The notes beneath the pieces are model-generated. The model was not told the DNA's origin and ran no database searches. It worked only from the letters and a program-made list of their open reading frames with translations. DNA of 10,301 bases from JBFKOL01 sp041628815 (GTDB lineage Bacteria > Bacteroidota > Bacteroidia > Chitinophagales > Saprospiraceae). The stretch covers positions 1 through 10,301 of the forward strand of contig JBFKOL010000138.1 in NCBI GenBank assembly GCA_041628815.1, in the 5' to 3' direction. Shown here one piece after another: positions 1-7,163 of this stretch (position 1 is its first letter; each line of letters begins with the position of its first letter). The translations under genes were made by a program, and so were the position numbers.

Positions 1-408
1 CTTCACCTTTGCAATACCTATATCTTTAAGTAGATCGTACCCATTTCTAACCGATACTAAGTTTCTGGCAAGCATCACACGGCCAAGATCAGCCTCGATC
101 TGATCGTTCCATGGAGTTCTTTCTGTAATGGCACGAATTACGCGATTCTGAGCTGTTTCATCATCGGCGCACTGTTGATAAAAGATGTTCAAGTTGGTCG
201 TATCCACTTTAAGGTTTTCAAAAATTTCCTGAAGTGCATTGGTGACCAGTTGTGTCTCCTTCTTATTTTCGTTCCAATTGTTGACCTGTAGAGCAATCAG
301 GATACCGATGACCACTAACAATACTTCTCCTGAGGCATAAGCGAAGTATCTATAGGCCTTGTTATTCTCAAAATATCTTCTTCTCAAATTGCGTAGATAA
401 AAGAACAA
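1..408 (-). CDS. DUF6090 family membrane-anchored protein, 3' part missing at window edge
   Basis: The frame is open from the left edge to an in-frame TAA at 421-423, giving 136 residues of the N-terminal part. It begins with a basic, aromatic stretch (F-F-Y-L-R-N-L-R-R-R-Y-F-E-N-N-K). One hydrophobic segment follows at about residues 22-43 (GEVLLVVIGILIALQV), then the N-N-W-N-E-N-K-K motif and a hydrophilic, probably helical region. This layout is the signature of the DUF6090 proteins common in Bacteroidota, which are usually about 200-250 residues long with one transmembrane helix near the N-terminus; their function is unknown. No ATG lies between the upstream stop and the conserved region, so I placed the start at the TTG at 406-408; a second TTG or a non-standard ATT lies further in. 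The family assignment is firm and the start is not. Nothing nearby suggests a role. Confidence 0.82.
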   Translation of the reverse strand, partial: MFFYLRNLRRRYFENNKAYRYFAYASGEVLLVVIGILIALQVNNWNENKKETQLVTNALQEIFENLKVDTTNLNIFYQQCADDETAQNRVIRAITERTPWNDQIEADLGRVMLARNLVSVRNGYDLLKDIGIAKVK

Positions 409-484
409 AGGGAATGCAGGTTAGTTATACTGACACAAATTATAAATTTAGCAAGTGTTATTTAACGCAGTCAGCCCCTGTAAA

Positions 485-1258
485 TTACAACCAACCGAGC
501 ATCAGGGCTATGGACAATGCAATGAGCATTACCGCCACCAAGCGCTGTATAAATCTGATGGTTACCTTTTTCAATAATATGTTACCTATATAGGCACCTG
601 ATATAGCAGCGCCAGTGGCCAAAACGATGAGATGCCAGCTTTCCAACAAACCTGAGCCCGTCAGTCTGCTGGCATAGACACCTAACCTGGTAAAGTCGAC
701 AAAAGTGGAAACCACAACTGCCGTTCCAATAAAAGCCTCTTTAGAGAGACCAGCTTTGATGAGAAAGGCACTCCTCAAGGCCCCCTGGTTGCCTGAGAGT
801 CCGCCAAAAAACCCGCTTAACAATCCGCCCAACGGCAGTTTCTCACGTCCAAAATGCATTTCTTCAAACCTGGGAATGAGATCGATGGTCGCAAAAATCA
901 GCAATAAGACGGAAATGATGAATTTAACCGGGTACACTTCGAAAGTGGTTTCAAAAAGGTCGTATGTAAACAACGGACGTACATCTGGAATGATGAAAAG
1001 AACCCATGCCCCAATGAATGCGGCAATTACGGCAGGGATGCCAAATCTGAAGAGTACATCCATATCGGCTCGGCGGCCAACCAGGATAACTTTGAAAATA
1101 TTATTAAAAAAGTGCACCACCCCGGTTAATGCGATGGCCAATTCCACCGGGAAGAATACCATCATCACCGGTGTGAGCATCGTCCCCAAACCAAAACCAG
1201 AAAAAAAGGTAAGTATTGCAGCAAGAAATGCAACGCCGCAGATTAGAAGGGTTTCCAT
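485..1258 (-). CDS. TSUP (TauE/SafE) family membrane transporter
   Basis: This 257-residue protein is almost entirely hydrophobic, with about eight membrane segments at roughly residues 4-28, 30-57, 70-91, 108-127, 141-160, 174-195, 206-227 and 237-256. The N-terminal F-L-A-A-I-L-T-F-F-S-G-F-G-L-G-T stretch and the G-L-L-S-G-F-F-G-G-L-S-G-N-Q-G-A stretch near residues 144-159 are the paired glycine-rich repeats of the TSUP family (PF01925). Family members move sulfite, sulfoacetate, taurine-derived or other small organic anions across the inner membrane. The substrate cannot be read from sequence, and no sulfur-metabolism gene is in the window to suggest one. Length and the first ATG fit the family, which is usually 240-270 residues. 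It is separated by 76 bp from the DUF6090 gene and by 223 bp from the hydrolase upstream, so it probably has its own promoter. Confidence 0.88.
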   Translation of the reverse strand: METLLICGVAFLAAILTFFSGFGLGTMLTPVMMVFFPVELAIALTGVVHFFNNIFKVILVGRRADMDVLFRFGIPAVIAAFIGAWVLFIIPDVRPLFTYDLFETTFEVYPVKFIISVLLLIFATIDLIPRFEEMHFGREKLPLGGLLSGFFGGLSGNQGALRSAFLIKAGLSKEAFIGTAVVVSTFVDFTRLGVYASRLTGSGLLESWHLIVLATGAAISGAYIGNILLKKVTIRFIQRLVAVMLIALSIALMLGWL

Positions 1259-1481
1259 TGTAAATTGTCAAGAATCCTAAGGTATAGCTTTAAAAGATCA
1301 TTATTGGTCACGACACCAGTTGAGTTAAACAAACGTTCCCTGTGATTCGCACTCCATGAGTTATCTAGTTGCAACCGGTACAAAATGATCAAATGATCTT
1401 TCAGTTTTTAGTAGAGCTTGCTATATAATTGGGACCCAGGAAATGATTAATCTGAACACTAAAATCAAAGACCAACAATGA

Positions 1482-2810
1482 TCAATTTGTGACCACGAAT
1501 CGCTCCAGCCCGTTCATCAACTGTCGGACAAGGCTCCGGTCAGTTATGCGATTCAGCAACAAGTAGGCTTCACCCCTACCCGGTTCATAAATATTGAACA
1601 ACTCGAAGCCTCTGTCAGAACCATCCAGATTGGCCGTGCCTTGGTGAAATCGGATGGCATGTTGTCTTTCCAGTACTTTTCCGGATCTCATATATTCGTA
1701 AAACAACAGTAAATCATCAAGGGTCGAGTACATGCCTCCACTTCCCTTGATCAGCCAGGATGTTCGACCCCAATTGGGCGGAATATTCGGGAGTCCCACA
1801 ATATTGGGTCCACCACCTGCTGCGAAATCCTCCAATTTCAACCCCCTTGTCTCCCCATATTCGCCGGTTCTCATCATTCCTGCGGGGTCAAGGAAGTTTC
1901 GCCTGATGTAATCGTAATAGCTTTCGTCACTCACGATTTCCACCAACGCAGCCAGCAACCCAAAGGCTCCGTGGGAATGTCTTTTATCAGTCCCCGGTTC
2001 AAAAAGCAATTGCTGGTCAAACATACGTTGTATGGCTGTATGCCGATCCACCCATTGTAGATCGGGATTCCAGTCATCCTCATTGTGGAAAAAATCCGGC
2101 AGGCCAGATTGTCCACTCATTAAGTGTCGTATGGTTATATTATCCTTATCGGAAGGAACATTGTTAAAATAGCTGGAAATCTTATGATCCAGGTTTAGCT
2201 GTTTATTTTGGTCCAATAAGAGAATAGCCGCGATCGTATAATCAATCGGTCTGGATCCTGTGCCAAACACGGTGGTAATCTTATTCATTGTCCCAAGATC
2301 TTCATTGGCAGGACCAAATCCTTTTTTGATCACTTCATCATCACCTATCTTTACATACACCACACCGGCCAAACCCTCTTTTTCCATTTCTTCCATCACA
2401 CTGTGGATGTTGCCCTGATTGATCACGATTCGTTTTGGAGGGTCTTGTAATTCCAATGCACGAATTTTTTGAGATTCACGATCGAGTAAAATCCTGACAC
2501 CTTGTTTTCGATCCATAGTCGACATAATTAACACCAGACCGTTGTCGTCCAATGAAATGTGCACATTTGCGTCCATTCCATACATTGCCTTTCTCACCCC
2601 TTTAGCTTCTTGGATCAATAGATCCCTGTTGCGCTCATCTGTTTCCAGCATGAATTCATCGACAAAGCCCGGTATACTTTTTTCAGTTTTGGCGAGTATC
2701 ATTTTCTCTACGGCCATAGCGGCATGGTGCACAAACGTGTCCGGCGAAGGTTGCCCGCTCAGTTGATATAGAACCAACATGGTGGAAAAGATGATGATTG
2801 TATCTTTCAT
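1482..2810 (-). CDS. Secreted serine-hydrolase-like protein, class C beta-lactamase fold, catalytic lysine missing
   Basis: This 442-residue protein starts with a probable signal peptide (hydrophobic residues 5-17, then L-S-G-Q). An extra N-terminal domain of about 100 residues follows, and then a beta-lactamase/transpeptidase-like domain (PF00144) from about residue 135. Recognisable class C landmarks are F-G-T-G-S at 182-186, A-A-I-L-L-L-D at 194-200, I-T-I-R-H-L-M-S-G-Q-S-G-L at 225-237, F-E-P-G-T at 270-274, and G-S-G-G-M-Y-S-T-L-D-D-L at 356-367. The S-x-x-K nucleophile motif, however, reads S186-R-P-I189, so the general-base lysine is absent. The usual Y-x-N is H278-S-H280. An H-Q-G-T at 389-392 may stand for the third (H/K-T-G) motif. 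The protein is therefore either a divergent hydrolase or a catalytically dead, binding-only relative. Family members include esterases, D-amino peptidases and DD-peptidases; I cannot choose among them. Confidence 0.8.
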   Translation of the reverse strand: MKDTIIIFSTMLVLYQLSGQPSPDTFVHHAAMAVEKMILAKTEKSIPGFVDEFMLETDERNRDLLIQEAKGVRKAMYGMDANVHISLDDNGLVLIMSTMDRKQGVRILLDRESQKIRALELQDPPKRIVINQGNIHSVMEEMEKEGLAGVVYVKIGDDEVIKKGFGPANEDLGTMNKITTVFGTGSRPIDYTIAAILLLDQNKQLNLDHKISSYFNNVPSDKDNITIRHLMSGQSGLPDFFHNEDDWNPDLQWVDRHTAIQRMFDQQLLFEPGTDKRHSHGAFGLLAALVEIVSDESYYDYIRRNFLDPAGMMRTGEYGETRGLKLEDFAAGGGPNIVGLPNIPPNWGRTSWLIKGSGGMYSTLDDLLLFYEYMRSGKVLERQHAIRFHQGTANLDGSDRGFELFNIYEPGRGEAYLLLNRITDRSLVRQLMNGLERFVVTN

Positions 2811-2956
2811 TTTTATAAGATTAGGGAGGTATGCGACTTATTCAAATTTCTCAATTAATCCCCGGACAAAACCCGAATCAATGGTTAAACAATCTTAATT
2901 TAGGTTAACTATGCCACGTCTTGTGTTCGTGTACTGACAGAATCACTGCGTATTTA

Positions 2957-2990
2957 TACTAAATCGTCTGTCATCTGATTACATTTAGTA
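2957..2990. promoter_or_regulatory. 8-bp inverted repeat in the divergent intergenic region, possible operator
   Basis: TACTAAAT at 2957-2964 is repeated exactly as its reverse complement ATTTAGTA at 2983-2990, with an 18-bp spacer. The right arm ends 22 bp before the ATG of the COG2403 gene. A TACATTTA at 2980-2987, one base from the Bacteroidota -7 consensus TAnnTTTG, overlaps the right arm, but I see no clear -33 TTG at the right spacing. The 202-bp region separates two divergent genes, so promoters must be here. The arms are AT-rich and short, and such a match could arise by chance in this window. Confidence 0.22.
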
Positions 2991-3012
2991 AAGAACAATT
3001 GATCATTGACTT

Positions 3013-4359
3013 ATGCCCGGTAAGAGAATCATCATCATGGGTGCCGCTGGTCGAGACTTTCACAATTTCAATTCTGCATTTCGGAATGATCCTTTGTGTG
3101 AAGTAGTCGGGTTCACAGCGGCTCAAATACCAAACATCCTCAACAGAAAGTACCCTGCCTCCCTTGCCGGAAGTTTGTATCCCGACGGCATCCCGGTTTA
3201 TGATGAAAAAGATCTTGCCGTACTCATTTCTGATCTTAAGGTGGATGAAGTCGTCTTTTCCTATTCAGATATATCGTATGTGGACCTCATGCATAAATCA
3301 GCCATTGTAAATCGAGCCGGGGCTCGTTTTTCTTTGCTAGGTCTTAACGAAACTAGTTTGAAAAGTGAAAAGCCCGTCATTAGTATTGGGGCTACAAGGA
3401 CGGGCTGTGGTAAAAGTCAAACGTCCAGGTATATCGCTGAATATTTGATGAAAAAAGGGCTCCGGGTGGTCGCCATCAGGCACCCTATGCCCTATGGCGA
3501 TTTGGAAAAACAGGTGGTCCAACGATTTGCCACGGTGGAAGATCTGCACGCACAAAACTGCACCATTGAAGAAATGGAGGAGTATGAACCTCATATCATT
3601 CGCGGTAATGTGATTTATGCCGGAGTTGATTATGAAGCGATTTTGCGTTCAGCCGAACGAGATCCGGGAGGATGTGACCTCATCTTATGGGACGGAGGTA
3701 ACAACGACTTTCCTTTTATTAAACCGGATTTTCACATCACCGTGGCTGACCCGCACCGGGTCGGACACGAGTCCACCTATTACCCCAGCGAAGTCACGTT
3801 AGGCATGTCCGATGCGGTCATCATTAACAAAATTGACAGCGCCCACCCTGATGACATAGAAAATCTCCGGTCCAACATTCGTCGTATGGTGCCCCAGGCT
3901 ATCATCATTGATGCTGCCTCACCAGTAAGTGTGGAAGATCCCGATGTTATCCGCGGTAAACGCATATTGGCCATTGAAGACGGACCCACCCTTACTCACG
4001 GTGGAATGACACTTGGCGCTGCAACCCTGGCGGCTCAAAAATTCGGCGCCCGGGCTCTTGTTGATCCTCGACCTTTTTTGAAAGGGCAGTTGAAACATAC
4101 ATTCGAAGAATACCCTGGGATAGGGACCCTTCTCCCAGCAATGGGTTATGGTGAGAAGCAGCTCACGGATCTCGAAGAGACCATCCGGGCATGTGATTGC
4201 GAGGCGGTGGTCATTGGTACACCCATAGACTTGAAAAGGATCATTGAAATTGACAAACCCAGTACACGGGTATTCTATGATCTACAAACCATAGGTAGGC
4301 CGGGTCTTGAAGAGGTAATCCTCGGTTTTCTGGTAAAACATCAATTGATTAAAACTTAA
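3013..4359 (+). CDS. P-loop GTPase, COG2403 / cyclic 2,3-diphosphoglycerate synthetase-like
   Basis: This is a 448-residue soluble protein with no signal or membrane segment. An N-terminal Rossmann-like part (K-R-I-I-I-M-G-A-A-G-R-D-F-H-N-F-N, residues 4-20) is followed by a nucleotide-binding domain. The Walker A motif G-A-T-R-T-G-C-G-K-S is at 126-135. A Walker-B-like C-D-L-I-L-W-D-G-G-N-N-D is at 221-232, and N-K-I-D at 272-275 is the classic guanine-specificity motif. I-E-D-G-P-T-L-T-H-G-G-M at 321-332 is a hallmark of the family that includes archaeal cyclic 2,3-diphosphoglycerate synthetase. That enzyme makes a thermoprotectant in hyperthermophilic methanogens, an unlikely product here, so the role of the bacterial homologues is open. 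The ATG at 3013 places the first beta strand at the very N-terminus as expected. The gene stands alone on the plus strand and its stop overlaps the end of the convergent esterase gene by 11 bp. Confidence 0.85.
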   Translation: MPGKRIIIMGAAGRDFHNFNSAFRNDPLCEVVGFTAAQIPNILNRKYPASLAGSLYPDGIPVYDEKDLAVLISDLKVDEVVFSYSDISYVDLMHKSAIVNRAGARFSLLGLNETSLKSEKPVISIGATRTGCGKSQTSRYIAEYLMKKGLRVVAIRHPMPYGDLEKQVVQRFATVEDLHAQNCTIEEMEEYEPHIIRGNVIYAGVDYEAILRSAERDPGGCDLILWDGGNNDFPFIKPDFHITVADPHRVGHESTYYPSEVTLGMSDAVIINKIDSAHPDDIENLRSNIRRMVPQAIIIDAASPVSVEDPDVIRGKRILAIEDGPTLTHGGMTLGAATLAAQKFGARALVDPRPFLKGQLKHTFEEYPGIGTLLPAMGYGEKQLTDLEETIRACDCEAVVIGTPIDLKRIIEIDKPSTRVFYDLQTIGRPGLEEVILGFLVKHQLIKT

Positions 4360-5632
4360 TATTGACGCGGCACCATCGCATAAATTGTAGCCAGTCGTAG
4401 AGGGTCACATCATGTCCTCCGGCTCGCAAATGATATCCCACGGTATGGTGAATGGGTTTTTCTACCGATGGCATGTCCGTCACTTCGATCGCAGTCATAC
4501 CATATAGGCGAAAAACTTCTGAGGCATGGTATCCCGACAAGTATTCTCCCCTGGGGTCAGCCCACAGATCTTCGGATGCACTGGCGATATATACCGGTCT
4601 CGGGGCCATAAGTGCAATCAATTGATGTTGATCCACTGGTAGTTTATCCTCCATGTGATTATATTCTTTGAAACTTTCAGCAAACCAATGAGGAAATCGC
4701 GTATTGATATGAGCCAAGGTTTCGCCAAAACGTCGTCGTGACAAGGCAGCACCCCCACAGCCAGAATTATTGGATATGACCGCATCAAATCGAAGGTCGT
4801 TCACAGCAGCCCAAAGGGCCGTCTTGCCCAATCTCGAATGACCAAAAGCAATGAACCTCGATTTTTCAAGATTTTTAATGCCGGTTAAAACATCCAATAT
4901 CCTCGACATTCCCCAGGACCAGGCAGCAATACTTCCCCATTCATGTTCTCCCGGTCTTATATCCCCATGAGGGTAGAAAAGCGGATGGATACCATCGGAA
5001 AAATCAGGGCGGTCCGGGTCAATGTCCCCATAGTACATCGTAGCCAGACCAAAACCTTTCGCCAGGATCTCCCTCAACGGCCAACGGTGGGATCTCTTTC
5101 CCATTGATGATACCGTTGCCCTATTTCCAGAAATCTCCAATTCTTCACTATTTGGCAACCACGAATCTGTAAGCATTAGCTTGTCGTCATTGAGGATGGT
5201 GTGATTGCCGTAGAAGTTGTATCCGACAAATACAGGGGGATCCCTATGACCAGCAGGCAGGTATATGGCCAGCAATGCTTTTACTGCCTGCTCACCCCGT
5301 CCAAAAGCCAGCATGACTTGTGTGCGCCGAGCGAGTCCTTCAAGGGCTTCTTCATCCTCTTCGATGATCACATAGGACATGTCGGGTGATTCAGTCGCCG
5401 GTACTGCGCCATAGACTTCATCCCGGAACAAGGTCAATATTTCGGCTCGTCTCTTATGCTCCCATTCTACTATATGGTCTACGATAGTACCGTCTTGGCA
5501 CTTTAGAAGAGATGGAAGCACGTATTCAGGGACCTTTTCTTCATCATAATTCACCGGGATCTGTGATGAGACGGGGTTCATTTTAGCAAGAATAATACAG
5601 TTAATCAATATGACGAATGTCCGGATCTTCAT
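4349..5632 (-). CDS. Secreted CE15-type glucuronoyl esterase / acetylxylan-esterase-like alpha/beta hydrolase
   Basis: I start this at the internal ATG at 5632 because M-K-I-R-T-F-V-I-L-I begins a normal signal peptide (charged residues 2-4, hydrophobic 5-16, cut probably after S-S-Q at 22-24). An in-frame ATG at 5662 would add 10 residues ahead of it. The 427-residue protein has the CE15 plan: W-G-S-I-A-A-W-S-W-G at 232-241, the nucleophile elbow G-H-S266-R-L-G-K, the following S-N-N-S-G-C-G-G-A-A-L-S at 287-298, E-D355-L-W-A-D-P-R-G-E at 354-363, and R-A-G-G-H407-D at 403-408. From memory of the OtCE15A structure, the spacings from Ser to Asp (89) and Ser to His (141) agree exactly. The canonical acid Glu after the nucleophile is replaced by Asn289. 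CE15 enzymes cut the ester between glucuronoxylan and lignin. No other polysaccharide-degradation gene lies nearby, so the true substrate is uncertain. Confidence 0.83.
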   Translation of the reverse strand: MKIRTFVILINCIILAKMNPVSSQIPVNYDEEKVPEYVLPSLLKCQDGTIVDHIVEWEHKRRAEILTLFRDEVYGAVPATESPDMSYVIIEEDEEALEGLARRTQVMLAFGRGEQAVKALLAIYLPAGHRDPPVFVGYNFYGNHTILNDDKLMLTDSWLPNSEELEISGNRATVSSMGKRSHRWPLREILAKGFGLATMYYGDIDPDRPDFSDGIHPLFYPHGDIRPGEHEWGSIAAWSWGMSRILDVLTGIKNLEKSRFIAFGHSRLGKTALWAAVNDLRFDAVISNNSGCGGAALSRRRFGETLAHINTRFPHWFAESFKEYNHMEDKLPVDQHQLIALMAPRPVYIASASEDLWADPRGEYLSGYHASEVFRLYGMTAIEVTDMPSVEKPIHHTVGYHLRAGGHDVTLYDWLQFMRWCRVNIKF

Positions 5633-5706
5633 AAGGACCACACATCTAATCACCGGGTACAACCGGATCCATTATGGGGAATACCGGCCTAATATCTAAG
5701 TGAATG

Positions 5707-5739
5707 CCGGCTTTTAAGGCCAAAAGTTGGTAAGCCCGG
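5707..5739 (-). terminator. Weak hairpin downstream of preA
   Basis: After the preA stop, CCGGCTT at 5707-5713 can pair with AAGCCCGG at 5732-5739, with one bulged C and an 18-base loop. No run of T follows on the minus strand, so it is not a convincing intrinsic terminator. It is the only stem-like structure I noticed in the gap before the esterase gene, and it might mark the end of the pyrimidine operon or merely be a chance stem. Confidence 0.2.
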
Positions 5740-5754
5740 TTCATTTATCTTAAG

Positions 5755-7089
5755 CTAATGTTTAAGCGATTTCTTTAGCCCTCGCGATGGCGGCGGAACG
5801 AAATGATGCTTTCCCCCGGCCCGGTCGTCGTTAAAAGTATCCGGGGCTTTTCCTTGGTTTACATAGTCTATCCAGGTAGATTGACTGTCTCCATCGTCCC
5901 TTCTTACCATAGTGATACAGTTTTCGACAGGACAAACAAGCGAGCAAAGGTTACATCCTACGCAATTTTCATCAATGATATATGGTTTCCTGCTTCCGTT
6001 CTTTTGTAGTCCTATGGCTTGATGAGCACCGTCTTCACATGCGATGTAGCAAAGCTGGCAGCCAATGCATTTGTCTTCATCAATCGACGCAGTGATTTTG
6101 TAATCCAGGTTGAGATGCTCCCAGTTGCGTACCTTTTGCACCGATCTGCCAACCAATTCATCGAGCGATTGAAAACCCTTGTTATTCATATATTCTTCCA
6201 GGCCGGCAATCAACTCCCTTACAATGCCAAATCCATAGTGCATTACCGCTGTACAGACCTGTACATTCGATGCTCCGAGGACCAAATGTTCCGCGGCATC
6301 GCGCCAGTTTTCTATGCCTCCAATACCCGATATGGGTATCCCTACATGCCGATCCTGTGCGCAGGATTTGATCATGTTTAATGCGATGGGCTTGACAGCC
6401 GGTCCGCAATACCCGCCATGGGTACTATACCCGTCTACTTCCGGTTGGGGGACAAATGTTTCGAGATCCACACCAACGATGCTCTGGACTGTATTGATGA
6501 GAGATATGGCATCGGCACCACCGGCTGCCGCTGCCCTTGCCGGCTCGGTGATATCAGTTATGTTGGGTGTGAGCTTGACAATGACGGGGACTGTCGCCAC
6601 TTCTTTTACCCATTCCGTTATGGTTTTCAGAACATGGGGTTCCTGACCCACCGCAGACCCCATGCCCCGTTCACACATGCCGTGTGGACATCCAAAATTG
6701 AGTTCCACACCATCCACGCCTGCATTTTCTACATCTTTGACAATCTGGTGCCATTCTTCTCGGGACTGTACCATAAGCGAAGCTACAACAGCGCGGTCCG
6801 GGAAAAACTTTTTGACTTCCTCGATCTCGCGCAGGTTGTCAGAAAGGGGGCGATCCGTTATCAGTTCGATGTTGTTGAAACCGATCATTTTACTGTCCCG
6901 GTAATGGATTGCACCATACCTGCTCGAGACATTAACGACTGGTATACCCAGTGTTTTCCATACAGCTCCACCCCACCCGGCTTCAAAAGCTTTCATCACC
7001 TGGTATCCGGAGTTGGTCGGAGGTGCCGAGGCGAGCCAAAACGGGTTCGGAGAGGTTATGCCGGCGAGATAGGACTGTAGGTTAGCCAT
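5755..7089 (-). CDS. preA: NAD-dependent dihydropyrimidine dehydrogenase, catalytic subunit PreA
   Basis: PreA is the FMN-containing subunit that reduces uracil and thymine to the 5,6-dihydro compounds, drawing electrons from NADH through PreT. The 444-residue protein has a dihydroorotate-dehydrogenase-like TIM barrel at about 1-325 and a C-terminal ferredoxin domain. Barrel landmarks are N-P-F-W-L-A-S-A-P-P at 15-24, G-G-A-V-W-K-T at 40-46, E-L-N-F-G-C-P-H-G-M at 129-138, K-L-T-P-N at 172-176, N199-T200 in L-I-N-T-V, and G-I-G-G-I at 255-259. Two [4Fe-4S] motifs follow: C341-x2-C344-x2-C347-x3-C351 and C376-x2-C379-x2-C382-x3-C386. The position matching the catalytic Cys671 of mammalian enzyme is Val147 (S-A-V-G-Q); E. 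coli PreA, as I recall it, also has Val there. A Cys139 lies just before, in H-G-M-C-E-R-G. The protein is longer than E. coli PreA (411) by a polar C-terminal tail. It is the last gene of the operon, 66 bp after preT. Confidence 0.95.
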   Translation of the reverse strand: MANLQSYLAGITSPNPFWLASAPPTNSGYQVMKAFEAGWGGAVWKTLGIPVVNVSSRYGAIHYRDSKMIGFNNIELITDRPLSDNLREIEEVKKFFPDRAVVASLMVQSREEWHQIVKDVENAGVDGVELNFGCPHGMCERGMGSAVGQEPHVLKTITEWVKEVATVPVIVKLTPNITDITEPARAAAAGGADAISLINTVQSIVGVDLETFVPQPEVDGYSTHGGYCGPAVKPIALNMIKSCAQDRHVGIPISGIGGIENWRDAAEHLVLGASNVQVCTAVMHYGFGIVRELIAGLEEYMNNKGFQSLDELVGRSVQKVRNWEHLNLDYKITASIDEDKCIGCQLCYIACEDGAHQAIGLQKNGSRKPYIIDENCVGCNLCSLVCPVENCITMVRRDDGDSQSTWIDYVNQGKAPDTFNDDRAGGKHHFVPPPSRGLKKSLKH

Positions 7090-7121
7090 GCGATCTGGTT
7101 AATGGTTGCAGGTTGCTAATT

Positions 7122-7163
7122 AACTTTTAACTTTTCACTTTTAACTTTTCACTTTTCACTTTT
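7122..7163. repeat. Six perfect-length copies of a 7-bp tandem repeat, (A/C)ACTTTT
   Basis: Units are AACTTTT at 7122, AACTTTT at 7129, CACTTTT at 7136, AACTTTT at 7143, CACTTTT at 7150 and CACTTTT at 7157. All six are 7 bp and differ only at the first base. On the minus strand this is (AAAAGTK)6. The array occupies most of the preT-preA gap, and its first unit on that strand supplies part of the last sense codons and the stop of preT. Copy number is likely to vary by slippage, which would change the preT-preA spacing. Confidence 0.9.

Noticed and set aside
705..1280. Plus-strand open frame of 191 codons
   Set aside because: Antisense to the TSUP transporter; the translation is low-complexity, rich in Lys, Ser, Thr and Pro, as expected opposite a hydrophobic gene.
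1384..1398. AATGATC AAATGATC near-palindrome in the 1259-1481 gap
   Set aside because: Short, AT-rich and not placed near a recognisable promoter; chance is a sufficient explanation.
5621..5632. Lipoprotein signal in the CE15 enzyme (L-I-N-C at residues 9-12)
   Set aside because: The residue before Cys is Asn rather than Gly, Ala or Ser, and the Cys is in the middle of the hydrophobic stretch, so an ordinary cleaved signal peptide fits better.
6418..7080. Long plus-strand open frame (220 codons) opposite preA
   Set aside because: It is the antisense shadow of preA, whose iron-sulfur and FMN-site motifs make it certain; the plus-strand translation shows no family features and ordinary composition for a shadow frame.
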